Shown piece by piece: positions 1 to 5,281 of a stretch of 5,299 nt of DNA. Source of the stretch: Candidatus Acidiferrum typicum. Lineage in GTDB: Bacteria; Acidobacteriota; Terriglobia; Acidiferrales; UBA7541. The notes beneath the pieces are model-generated. The model saw only the letters and a program-made list of their open reading frames with translations, made no database searches and had not been told where the DNA came from. A program made the position numbers and the translations under genes. Location: positions 1 to 5,299 of the forward strand of contig JAOAPW010000363.1 of the NCBI GenBank assembly GCA_025463105.1, read 5' to 3'. Each line of letters begins with the position of its first letter. The stretch's first letter is position 1.

Positions 1-93
<93 letters not shown>

Positions 94-143
94 ACGAAAA
101 AACAGGCCGAAAATGCACGCTGATTAACGGCGTACCGCGTGAA

Positions 144-152
144 AGTATAGCA
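144..152 (-). promoter_or_regulatory. putative extended -10 promoter of tRNA-Ser
   Basis: On the minus strand the sequence reads TGCTATACT, an extended -10 element (TGn plus TATACT), about 50 nt upstream of the mature tRNA 5' end. The hexamer 17 nt further upstream (AGTTTC) is a poor -35 box, so the call rests on the extended -10 alone. It would give a leader of roughly 45 nt to be removed by RNase processing. Confidence 0.45.
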
Positions 153-207
153 CCGAGCGTCTGGTGGAAACTACCGCAACAAGTTCAAGAGTTGTGCGGC
201 GCGCGAT

Positions 208-263
208 CGGGTGCGGGCTCTACTTTTACGCTGAACGCTTCAAGTGAAGCGTCGAGCCCGCCA
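208..263 (+). repeat. family A palindromic repeat, long form, single copy
   Basis: An interspersed palindromic element. The outer arms are GCGGGCTC (213-220) and GAGCCCGC (254-261). Between them lies a 27-nt module (226-252) that contains its own 8-bp hairpin, ACGCTTCA (235-242) and TGAAGCGT (245-252). It is almost identical to the long copies at 912-970 (inverted) and 1932-1991 (direct). It starts 5 nt after the stop codon of the minus-strand zinc-ribbon gene, so its transcript would fold right at the mRNA 3' end. There is no U tract, so it is not a classical terminator. No short copy accompanies it. Confidence 0.9.
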
Positions 264-267
264 AAAT

Positions 268-819
268 TTAGTACGGCGAATCCTGAGCGGTGGCGGAGCG
301 GTTTTCGCGCGTGGCGTGTACCACGCCGCTATTGTCGGTATAAAAGCTCAAAAAACCGTAGTTGCCCGCGCGCGCCTGTAACACGTAGCTGCGGATAGAG
401 CCGTCGGCTTCGGCCGGGCCTGGCGTGTACTGAATCTGGTAATTAACGCTCTGCGCGAATTGTGCAGCCGTGCGAACTGGTTCGCCCAGCGCCTCGAATT
501 CTCGGGGATAGGCTCCGCGCTGCGCCGCGGCATAATCCGCCAGCGCGGCTCGCACTTGACGCAGTGATGCTACGGCGCGCGCTTCGGCCTGCGTCGTTGG
601 GTTGCCCTGACGCTCCGGCACGATGAACCACAGAAAGCTCCAGATCGCGGCAAGGAGAACGCCAAGCAGAATGCCCCATCGCAGCAGAATTTTTTGCAGC
701 GATGGCTTTGCCGCGGGCTGCGTCGTTCCCGGGATGGACATCGTCAGATCGGTGCCGCAGTGCGGACAAATCTCCGTCGCCTGATTGATTTCGTTTTCGC
801 ACTCGCGACAATTGTACAT
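268..819 (-). CDS. zinc-ribbon, single-pass membrane protein with pilin-like outer domain
   Basis: A 183-residue protein with three parts. Residues 4-21 form a zinc ribbon (C4xxC7 and C18xxC21). Residues 48-67 are one strongly hydrophobic membrane helix. The rest, about 70-183, is a hydrophilic domain. That domain resembles the globular part of the pilin encoded at 3526-4002: both have A-V-x-x-L, then Y, G and PR spaced alike, then a similar SY strand and an FYTDxSG motif near the C-terminus. The inferred topology puts the ribbon in the cytoplasm and the pilin-like domain outside. There is no prepilin peptidase site, so it should not be assembled as a normal pilin. The ATG at 819 was chosen because it starts directly at the ribbon. 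A longer frame from an ATG at 978 would translate the upstream repeats and lacks a Shine-Dalgarno; the 819 start also has only a weak one. The function is unknown. Confidence 0.85.
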   Translation of the reverse strand: MYNCRECENEINQATEICPHCGTDLTMSIPGTTQPAAKPSLQKILLRWGILLGVLLAAIWSFLWFIVPERQGNPTTQAEARAVASLRQVRAALADYAAAQRGAYPREFEALGEPVRTAAQFAQSVNYQIQYTPGPAEADGSIRSYVLQARAGNYGFLSFYTDNSGVVHATRENRSATAQDSPY

Positions 820-880
820 TGTGGGAAATGGGAGAGTCCGTCCCCGGCGCGATAAAAATGTCCGCGCGAGGCCGGTCAGT

Positions 881-911
881 TTCTGGCGGGCTCCAAGTAG
901 AGCCCGCACCC
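881..911 (-). repeat. family A palindromic repeat, short form
   Basis: On the minus strand this is CGGGTGCGGGCTCTACTT followed directly by GGAGCCCGCCAGAA. It is the same element as the neighbouring long copy but without the internal 27-nt module. It forms a simple hairpin with GCGGGCTC/GAGCCCGC arms and a short loop. It abuts the long copy at 912-970. On the minus strand the order is long then short, the same order as the plus-strand pair at 1932-2024. Confidence 0.85.
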
Positions 912-970
912 GTTCTGGCGGGCTCCACGCTTCACTTGAAGCGTTCAGCGTAAAAGTAGAGCCCACATCC
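912..970 (-). repeat. family A palindromic repeat, long form
   Basis: An inverted copy of the elements at 208-263 and 1932-1991, with the 27-nt module at 927-953. The outer arm at 960-970 has decayed (GAGCCCACATCC instead of GAGCCCGCACCC), which weakens the outer stem. The inner hairpin is intact. If the promoter at 977-1006 is used, this copy begins at about the first transcribed base, and the long+short pair forms the 5' leader of the zinc-ribbon gene. Confidence 0.88.
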
Positions 971-976
971 GAATTC

Positions 977-1006
977 ATCCTAGCGAAACGCGCATCCCCG
1001 CGTCAA
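977..1006 (-). promoter_or_regulatory. putative sigma-70 promoter of the zinc-ribbon gene
   Basis: On the minus strand TTGACG (1001-1006) is followed after 18 nt by TAGGAT (977-982), a good match to a housekeeping promoter. The predicted transcription start is near 970, exactly where the repeat pair begins, leaving a leader of about 150 nt before the ATG at 819. The -10 box overlaps the ATG at 978, which is a further argument against that codon being the gene start. Confidence 0.5.
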
Positions 1007-1118
1007 TTCGCATGCACCACGGACGGGAAGTCCGAAACAGGCGTGGAATAAAATGTAGCAAAAAAAATCGCTGAACAAATTATGCTGAACTTCTTACACG
1101 TGGCTTGAGTTGGCCCCG

Positions 1119-1892
1119 CTAGGAGGGTCGATATTGCGCGACACCCATCGAGCGCAGTCGATCTTCTTCGCGGCTCTGCATCCACCAGCGGCGCAACGAT
1201 GCGACCGGCCAGACCGAACGCCAGGCGCCAAGAATTGCTCCCTTCCATGTCAGGTGAAAATATTCGCCGGATTTATCAAGATACATGTATCCACGTTCCT
1301 GCTGCCGCGGGCCATATCGCTCGAGACGCCGTTTTAATTCGGCTACTTCCTGTCCGGGCGGCGGCAACTCGGGCTTCGATCCGCCAATCTTTTCCTGCAC
1401 CAGCATTCGATGGGCGCGATAAAGCGTAAAAGCATCCTTCACTTGCGGAAAACGGAACACATGATAGGTCGGCAAAGGAAACAGCACCGAAGGGATTGAG
1501 TTTGTATTTGTGTCGACCTGCGCGTCGTCCGAACATCGGGTGATAAATTCGGTGTGGCCGGCCATTCGCGTGGCGGACTTGACGACAGAAACATTTGCCC
1601 ATTCCATGGTCCGCGGATTACTAAAAAGCGCCATGAAGCTCCCGGCGCGAGACGTCATTTTCCCCACGTTCACATAGCCGACGGGATCGAAGCCCAGCCC
1701 TGCAATACTTTGTACGCGAGGCGCCATAAACTGCTGGACGTCGGGCGGAAGCGATTCCACGGGAACCAATTGCGGATTGAGCTTTGCTTTAAAGCGGAAC
1801 TGGATGCGCAACAAAACAGGTCCCAAAATCAAAAATGCCCCATAGACTTTCACAAGAAGTAAAAAAAATCCGTTGCTCAACAAACCCGTCAT
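1119..1892 (-). CDS. hypothetical membrane-anchored protein, 257 residues
   Basis: I do not recognise this family. Residues 5-30 form one hydrophobic segment that could be a membrane anchor or an uncleaved signal. It is followed by a basic stretch (RFRFK-type, 30-37) and a mainly soluble domain. Visible landmarks are a proline-rich hinge (about 174-180), a charged helical stretch (182-200), and a C-terminal GYMYLDKSGEYFHLTWKGA segment with several Trp (216, 224, 228, 236, 237). That segment reads like a beta-hairpin followed by an amphipathic helix. The ATG start is supported by AGAGG six nt upstream. The gene is bracketed by inverted family A repeat pairs (881-970 and 1932-2024). It is probably monocistronic, with 299 bp to the next gene downstream. 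It is real coding sequence by length and start signal; the function is open. Confidence 0.8.
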   Translation of the reverse strand: MTGLLSNGFFLLLVKVYGAFLILGPVLLRIQFRFKAKLNPQLVPVESLPPDVQQFMAPRVQSIAGLGFDPVGYVNVGKMTSRAGSFMALFSNPRTMEWANVSVVKSATRMAGHTEFITRCSDDAQVDTNTNSIPSVLFPLPTYHVFRFPQVKDAFTLYRAHRMLVQEKIGGSKPELPPPGQEVAELKRRLERYGPRQQERGYMYLDKSGEYFHLTWKGAILGAWRSVWPVASLRRWWMQSREEDRLRSMGVAQYRPS

Positions 1893-1931
1893 CGCAGACC
1901 TCTTTCTAAAAAACCCTTGTATCGGCTCTCG

Positions 1932-1991
1932 CCGGGTGCGGGCTCTACTTTTACGCTGAACGCTTCAAGTGAAGCGTGGAGCCCGCCAGAA
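1932..1991 (+). repeat. family A palindromic repeat, long form
   Basis: The best-preserved long copy: CGGGTGCGGGCTCTACTT, a 27-nt module (1951-1977), then GGAGCCCGCCAGAA. Outer and inner stems are both intact. It is directly followed by a short copy. It lies between the PilZ stop (2073) and the start of the downstream membrane-protein gene (1892), so it could fold in the leader of that gene or behind the PilZ message. Confidence 0.92.
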
Positions 1992-2024
1992 CCGGGTGCG
2001 GGCTCTACTTGGAGCCCGCCAGAA
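1992..2024 (+). repeat. family A palindromic repeat, short form
   Basis: It is identical in layout to the short copy at 881-911: the left half up to CTACTT joins GGAGCCCGCC without the 27-nt module. Flanking bases (CCGGGTG before, CCAGAA after) match those of the long copy, so the repeat unit includes them. Together with 1932-1991 it forms a tandem long+short pair. Confidence 0.88.
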
Positions 2025-2072
2025 GTTAACCGGGAAGTCCCTGCTATGCGGTTAAAGAATATTGGCGGTATT

Positions 2073-2408
2073 TCAGCTCGATTTGTGGGCAAGCTCGTCC
2101 AGCCAGGCGTCGAGCGTGGCGCGATCTTCCGCTGTTGTCTCTCCAAAGCGCACGCCCATACCGAATCCTGGGTGCGTGTAGATCACTCTCCCTGTGAAAT
2201 CGCATGCGCTGCATCCATATCGGATGCTGATGCGCAACTGCGTGCCGTCTGGAAACGGATTCACCGTATCCACGTAGCAGCCGAGCGAACTCAATTCGGA
2301 AATACGCGCGACGAATCCTTTTGCATTTCCGAGTTCCGCAATTTCGGCCTCCGCGATAAATGAAAATCGCGCGTTGGCCCTGCTCACGGAATACCGAGTT
2401 TCTGGCAT
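2073..2408 (-). CDS. single-domain PilZ protein, probable c-di-GMP receptor
   Basis: A 111-residue protein that is almost entirely one PilZ domain. The N-terminal binding motif RxxxR is present as R10-A-N-A-R14. The second motif, normally (D/N)xSxxG, appears as E38-L-S-S-L-G43, so Asp/Asn is replaced by Glu while Ser40 and Gly43 are kept. Beta strands follow, ending in GRVIYTHPGFGMGVRF. PilZ domains bind cyclic di-GMP and act as cytoplasmic effectors of motility, pili or polysaccharide output; which target applies here cannot be read from the sequence. The ATG at 2408 was chosen because it is preceded by AAAGAGG with a 7-nt spacer. A longer frame back to 2564 has no such site and would run into the putative promoter. 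Binding is likely but unproven because of the Glu substitution. Confidence 0.9.
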   Translation of the reverse strand: MPETRYSVSRANARFSFIAEAEIAELGNAKGFVARISELSSLGCYVDTVNPFPDGTQLRISIRYGCSACDFTGRVIYTHPGFGMGVRFGETTAEDRATLDAWLDELAHKSS

Positions 2409-2452
2409 TGTGTCGCCTCTTTGCGGATGAAGACCGTTGACTGCCTGATACC

Positions 2453-2458
2453 ATTGTA
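2453..2458 (-). promoter_or_regulatory. putative -10 box of the PilZ gene
   Basis: The minus strand reads TTTTATACAATGG, with TACAAT as a good -10 hexamer 44 nt before the PilZ start codon. The matching -35 position (GTCGCA, 17 nt upstream) is poor. If real, the leader would be about 38 nt and would contain the AAAGAGG ribosome site. Confidence 0.35.
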
Positions 2459-2547
2459 TAAAACGGTTGGGACGATGCGACTGGATGTGTGTCCGGAATT
2501 GCGAAAGAGATATCTGGCTATTCGTACAGGCAGGAATCAAACAAGAG

Positions 2548-2591
2548 CGCCGGCCGATCCACATTCAACCCGAAAATGTCATCGGCCGGCG
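2548..2591. other. strong hairpin in the PilZ-DinB gap
   Basis: An 11-bp outer stem (2548-2558 with 2581-2591, core GCCGGCCGAT/ATCGGCCGGC) is continued after a small bulge by an inner 5-bp stem ACATT/AATGT (2561-2565 with 2575-2579) around a 9-nt loop. Read on the minus strand it is followed by the moderately T-rich GCGCTCTTGTTTGATT. It could end transcription coming from the DinB gene before the PilZ promoter, but the T tract is interrupted. It is not related to either repeat family in the window. Confidence 0.55.
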
Positions 2592-2611
2592 GCAGTAGTT
2601 TCTGAGCCTCC

Positions 2612-2690
2612 GTAGCACAGGCTTCAGCCTGTGTGCCTTTCTCTCAGAGTGGCAGAAATCAAATCCACACAGGCCTGAAGCCTGTGCTAC
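2612..2690. repeat. family B REP pair in inverted orientation (REPIN-like)
   Basis: Two inverted arms, 2612-2635 and 2666-2690, match over 24 nt except for one extra C. They are separated by about 30 nt. Each arm is itself a hairpin (CACAGGCT-TC-AGCCTGTG on the left) with a GTAG foot at the outer edge: GTAG at 2612 and CTAC ending at 2690. A GTAG foot plus palindrome, in inverted pairs of about 80 nt, is the known layout of REP/REPIN elements moved by REP-associated tyrosine transposases (RAYT). No RAYT gene is in the window. It lies about 22 nt beyond the DinB stop. Confidence 0.8.
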
Positions 2691-2710
2691 AGGAAAGCGA
2701 CTCTTTCCTG
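2690..2710 (-). terminator. hairpin directly after the DinB stop
   Basis: An 8-bp stem CAGGAAAG (2690-2697) with CTTTCCTG (2703-2710) and a 5-nt loop lies 2 nt past the DinB stop codon, and abuts the REP pair. There is no U tract, so intrinsic termination is uncertain. It may instead protect the mRNA 3' end, alone or stacked with the REP hairpins. Confidence 0.4.
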
Positions 2711-2712
2711 TG

Positions 2713-3255
2713 TTACTTCTTTGCATTCGCCGCCGCGAACCGGGCCTGCATGTCGCGCGTCAGGTGCGGCACGATGCCGATCACCCGTTCGATAAGCATG
2801 AGCTGGCCGCGGTGATGCATTTCGTGTTCTTTGACTGAGAGGATCATGTCGAAGCGCGTTCGAGAAGCGGGCGTCGCGCCTTGCGGCATGGCCACCTGCT
2901 CACCCAGAAAATCATCCGTCAGTCCTTCAAGCCAGCCGGCCCATTTTTCGCCTGAGGTTTTCAGCAGCTCAATGGTTTGTTCCTTGGTTCGCGGCTTCTT
3001 TTCTTCCGCTGTCAGCCGCTGCATAAGCGCCGGAAAATCAAATCCCGCTAGCGTGGTACGGCGCTCCTGAACATGAATTTGTTCCTGAAAACCCTGGGAC
3101 ACCGCAATATGCGCGAGCAGTTCACCGACGCTGCGCGTGTCGGGAGCTGGCCGGAAGCCATATTTTTCTTCGGGGATATCCTGAGCGACGGCCAGAGTAT
3201 TCTTGCGGACGGTGCGAAAACTGTCGGCTAGCTGTTTGGCTCCGTAATAATTCAA
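2713..3255 (-). CDS. DinB/YfiT-family metal-binding protein
   Basis: A 180-residue cytoplasmic four-helix-bundle protein of the DinB superfamily, the usual length for the family. The metal-binding histidine triad is visible: H49 in helix 2 (ELLAHIAVSQ) and H144 and H148 in an HxxxH pattern (KEHEMHHRGQL). The C-terminal part, with RGQLMLIERVIGIVP, is typical. Family members are metal-dependent enzymes, such as thiol transferases or hydrolases, or stress-induced proteins; the substrate here cannot be predicted. The start is a TTG, supported by a strong AAAGGAG seven nt upstream and by the lack of an in-frame ATG until residue 78. The gene stands alone: 304 bp to the PilZ gene downstream and 270 bp to the pilin gene upstream. 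Confidence 0.92.
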   Translation of the reverse strand: MNYYGAKQLADSFRTVRKNTLAVAQDIPEEKYGFRPAPDTRSVGELLAHIAVSQGFQEQIHVQERRTTLAGFDFPALMQRLTAEEKKPRTKEQTIELLKTSGEKWAGWLEGLTDDFLGEQVAMPQGATPASRTRFDMILSVKEHEMHHRGQLMLIERVIGIVPHLTRDMQARFAAANAKK

Positions 3256-3360
3256 GTTAGATCTCCTTTGATCAAATGAGCGAACAAATTTTCAGACATT
3301 GAACTTGCCCGAGAGTTTACCATGCGGGCCCAAGCTATTGATTACAGGAAGGGAATCGGT

Positions 3361-3376
3361 CGTTCCACGTGAAACA
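3361..3376 (+). promoter_or_regulatory. parS: parS-like centromere site (ParB binding)
   Basis: CGTTCCACGTGAAACA matches the bacterial chromosomal parS consensus TGTTNCACGTGAAACA at every position except the first base. The palindromic core GTTnCACGTGAAAC is complete. ParB (Spo0J) binds such sites, spreads and loads SMC for chromosome segregation. The site is intergenic, about 105 bp before the DinB start. As chromosomal parS sites usually cluster near the replication origin, it suggests an origin-proximal region. A 16-mer match of this quality is unlikely by chance, but binding is not shown. Confidence 0.8.
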
Positions 3377-3408
3377 TCCGGAATTAGACTTCAGATTTTG
3401 CGGTTCTT

Positions 3409-3472
3409 GTAGCGTCGGCCTTCAGGCCGACGTCGTGGATCCGGCAGGGACCTACCTGAAGGTGGGCGCTAC
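3409..3472. repeat. family B REP pair, diverged (REPIN-like)
   Basis: The left REP (3409-3431) has a GTAGC foot and a long stem GTCGGCC/GGCCGAC around a TTCA loop. The right REP, on the minus strand, has GTAGC followed by a shorter wobble-containing stem CCCACC/GGTAGG around TTCA. The foot and the CTTCAG apex are shared with the pair at 2612-2690, while the stem bases differ with pairing kept. It lies 54 nt beyond the pilin stop and could fold at the 3' end of the pilin transcript. Confidence 0.7.
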
Positions 3473-3525
3473 ACATCCCACCATCTCACGCGGACTCTGA
3501 GGTTGTGCAACGAGAAGGATGACCG

Positions 3526-4002
3526 TTAGCCGATTGGCGGGCTGGAAGAATCCGCCGTGCCATTGGGGCTGACGCGAAGTGTCCCGCTTTGATCGGTATA
3601 AAATGACTTCTGGCCCGTGCTGCCGGGAGTCACGGGAACCGCTGTAATTGCGTAGCTGACCACGTTGCCTGCCGGATCGGTCGCCAATACCGTAAACGTG
3701 AATTTGTAACCGCTCTTCACGCCCGACGCCAGAGTCGAATCAATCAGATCGGCCGCAGCGGAGGAAGAGGCCGGGGCCCCGCCGGGACCCATATTCGAAA
3801 TGGCACGCGGGAAACCGCCGTAGCTATTCGAATACATCACCGAGCTTTCAGTCAGGGCCTTGAGCGCTCCGACCGCAGCGGTCTCATTGGCGGACATTTT
3901 CGAGCGCATCAAGTTGGGAATTGCAATGGCGGAAATAATCAAAATAATGGTCACAACGATCAGCAGCTCAATGAGGGAAAAACCTTTTTGGCGTCTGTTC
4001 AT
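3526..4002 (-). CDS. type IV pilin / pseudopilin precursor
   Basis: A 158-residue prepilin. The short basic leader ends in RRQKG, followed by the prepilin peptidase site G|FSLIE with Glu at mature position 5, and a hydrophobic N-terminal helix (LLIVVTIILIISAIAIPNL) that anchors it in the membrane before assembly. The globular domain has an NETAAVGALKAL helix and ends in FYTDQSG plus a Ser/Pro-rich tail. There are no cysteines, so no disulfide-bonded D loop. This suits a major or minor pilin or a GspG-like pseudopilin, and the sequence does not decide between them. The ATG at 4002 has GGGAG six nt upstream; a GTG directly before it (4005) is an alternative that adds one residue. No other pilus assembly genes lie in the window, so it is an orphan locus as far as visible. 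Confidence 0.92.
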   Translation of the reverse strand: MNRRQKGFSLIELLIVVTIILIISAIAIPNLMRSKMSANETAAVGALKALTESSVMYSNSYGGFPRAISNMGPGGAPASSSAAADLIDSTLASGVKSGYKFTFTVLATDPAGNVVSYAITAVPVTPGSTGQKSFYTDQSGTLRVSPNGTADSSSPPIG

Positions 4003-4246
4003 CACTCTCTCCCATCCCGTATTCGACTTCGCCGCAAAGCGTGGCGGCGGTACAACTTATATTTCGATTCCGGGACTCAGAAGCGGGAAGCTCTGGTCTG
4101 CCTGCGGGCTGCCGGTTAGGTCCGTATTGTACACCGAGTCGCCCAAAACGGATTGACGAAAACGTATCCGGCCCAGTTGAGGACGCCCCGAGTGCGCCCC
4201 AGGTACGCTATGATGCATCTAGTCAGTCCAAGGCCGTCCGCATCAC

Positions 4247-5281
4247 ATGGAACAGGAATCCACTCTCGCGCCGATCGCTGCTTTTTCCAGGCAATATGCC
4301 CAACTGCTCGAATGGCTGCACGCGGAAGCGAAATGCGCCCGCTGGGGACTGGCCCGCGGCCGATTTGCAGAGGCTCTGCGACAGAGTGTCGAGAAACGAT
4401 ATGGCGGGACGCGACCCGATGTCGCGGAGGTTGAAACTTACCTGAAGTCGCTACACCTGGAGGACTTAGCCTTAGCGTGCGCTTGCGCCGACGGCGAGGA
4501 AACAGCCTGGGAATTTTTCGTCGCCCAGTTCCGGCAGGAACTTCGCGCTTCCGCAGGGGCTATTCTTCGCGCATCCGGCGCCGGCGACGATGTCCGGGCG
4601 GAGGAACTGGCTGACTCTCTCTACGCGGAACTCTTTGGCGTGACTCCGACCGGCAGTGGACGGCGGAAATCACTCTTTGAATATTTTCACGGCCGCAGCA
4701 AACTTTCCACCTGGCTTCGCGCCGTGCTTGCCCAGCGCCACGTGGACCTGCTGCGGAAAAACTGGCGGACAGTGTCACTGGAAGCCGAAGAAGACAAGGC
4801 GGTTGGCAATATTACAGCGATCACGGCGGGCTCAGCTCTGAAACTTGGGACGAATCATGGGAGTACGCATTTGCAGGGGCGGCGCCCGGCTGCGTCACCG
4901 CCGGATCCGGACCGTGAAAGATATCTGGGGCGGCTTGCCGGAGCGCTCGGGGCTGCTATTGTCGGCCTCGCGCCGCGGGAGCGCATGCTCCTCGCCTGCT
5001 ATTACGTGGACCAACTCACGCTCGCGGAGATTGGGCGCACCCTGGACGAGCATGAGTCGACGGTGTCGCGGCAGCTCGACCGCATAAGGCGCCAGCTGCG
5101 AGAGTCTGTAACAAAGACATTGCTTCACGGTGCGCCGGCGCAGGATGGCCGTGGAGTAGAGGCTGCTCTCGACGAGGCGCAAGTGGAATTGGCATTCGAA
5201 TATGCACTGGAAGACTGGCCATTTGACTTATCACGCGCGCTTTCGAACGCAGAGGCCCCTGTAGATCCACCGCAGAAGTGA
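4247..5281 (+). CDS. sigma-70 family (ECF-like) RNA polymerase sigma factor with extensions
   Basis: A 344-residue protein, much longer than a typical ECF sigma of about 190. Residues 1-65 are an extra N-terminal helical part. Region 2 spans roughly 78-175, with EELADSLYAELF and RSKLSTWLRAVLAQRHVDLLR as the core-binding and -10 recognition helices. A low-complexity linker of about 45 residues (178-224) follows. Region 4 (about 228-288) holds the helix-turn-helix LTLAEIGRTLDEHESTVSRQLDRIRRQL. A C-terminal tail (290-344) is acidic. The ATG is the first start after an in-frame stop at 4211 and has no clear Shine-Dalgarno; TATGAT at 4209-4214 could be a -10 for a short leader, but its -35 is poor. 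The gene is divergent from the pilin gene, with 244 bp between them, and may be coupled to the next gene through a GTGA overlap. Confidence 0.88.
   Translation: MEQESTLAPIAAFSRQYAQLLEWLHAEAKCARWGLARGRFAEALRQSVEKRYGGTRPDVAEVETYLKSLHLEDLALACACADGEETAWEFFVAQFRQELRASAGAILRASGAGDDVRAEELADSLYAELFGVTPTGSGRRKSLFEYFHGRSKLSTWLRAVLAQRHVDLLRKNWRTVSLEAEEDKAVGNITAITAGSALKLGTNHGSTHLQGRRPAASPPDPDRERYLGRLAGALGAAIVGLAPRERMLLACYYVDQLTLAEIGRTLDEHESTVSRQLDRIRRQLRESVTKTLLHGAPAQDGRGVEAALDEAQVELAFEYALEDWPFDLSRALSNAEAPVDPPQK

Noticed and set aside
820..978. N-terminal extension of the zinc-ribbon protein from an ATG at 978, reading GSTFTLNASSEAWSPPE
   Set aside because: The extra residues are a translation of the repeat pair, the ATG overlaps the putative -10 box, there is no Shine-Dalgarno, and the zinc ribbon sits naturally at the 819 start.
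1061..1090. Run of eight A (T on the minus strand) after the 257-residue protein gene as an intrinsic terminator
   Set aside because: The preceding minus-strand sequence has a direct GCTGAAC-type repeat but no inverted repeat able to form a stem.
208..2024. CRISPR-like array
   Set aside because: Copies are few, far apart, in both orientations and without regular spacers; adjacent genes are not cas genes.
1917..2363. Plus-strand open frame through the repeat pair into the PilZ gene
   Set aside because: It is made of translated repeats and the antisense of PilZ; the minus-strand frame has clear domain motifs and a ribosome site.
4009..4140. Sigma-54 or sigma-70 promoter for the pilin gene
   Set aside because: TACAAT- and TATAAG-like boxes exist on the minus strand but without acceptable -35 boxes, and no GG-N10-GC sigma-54 pattern with good flanks was found.
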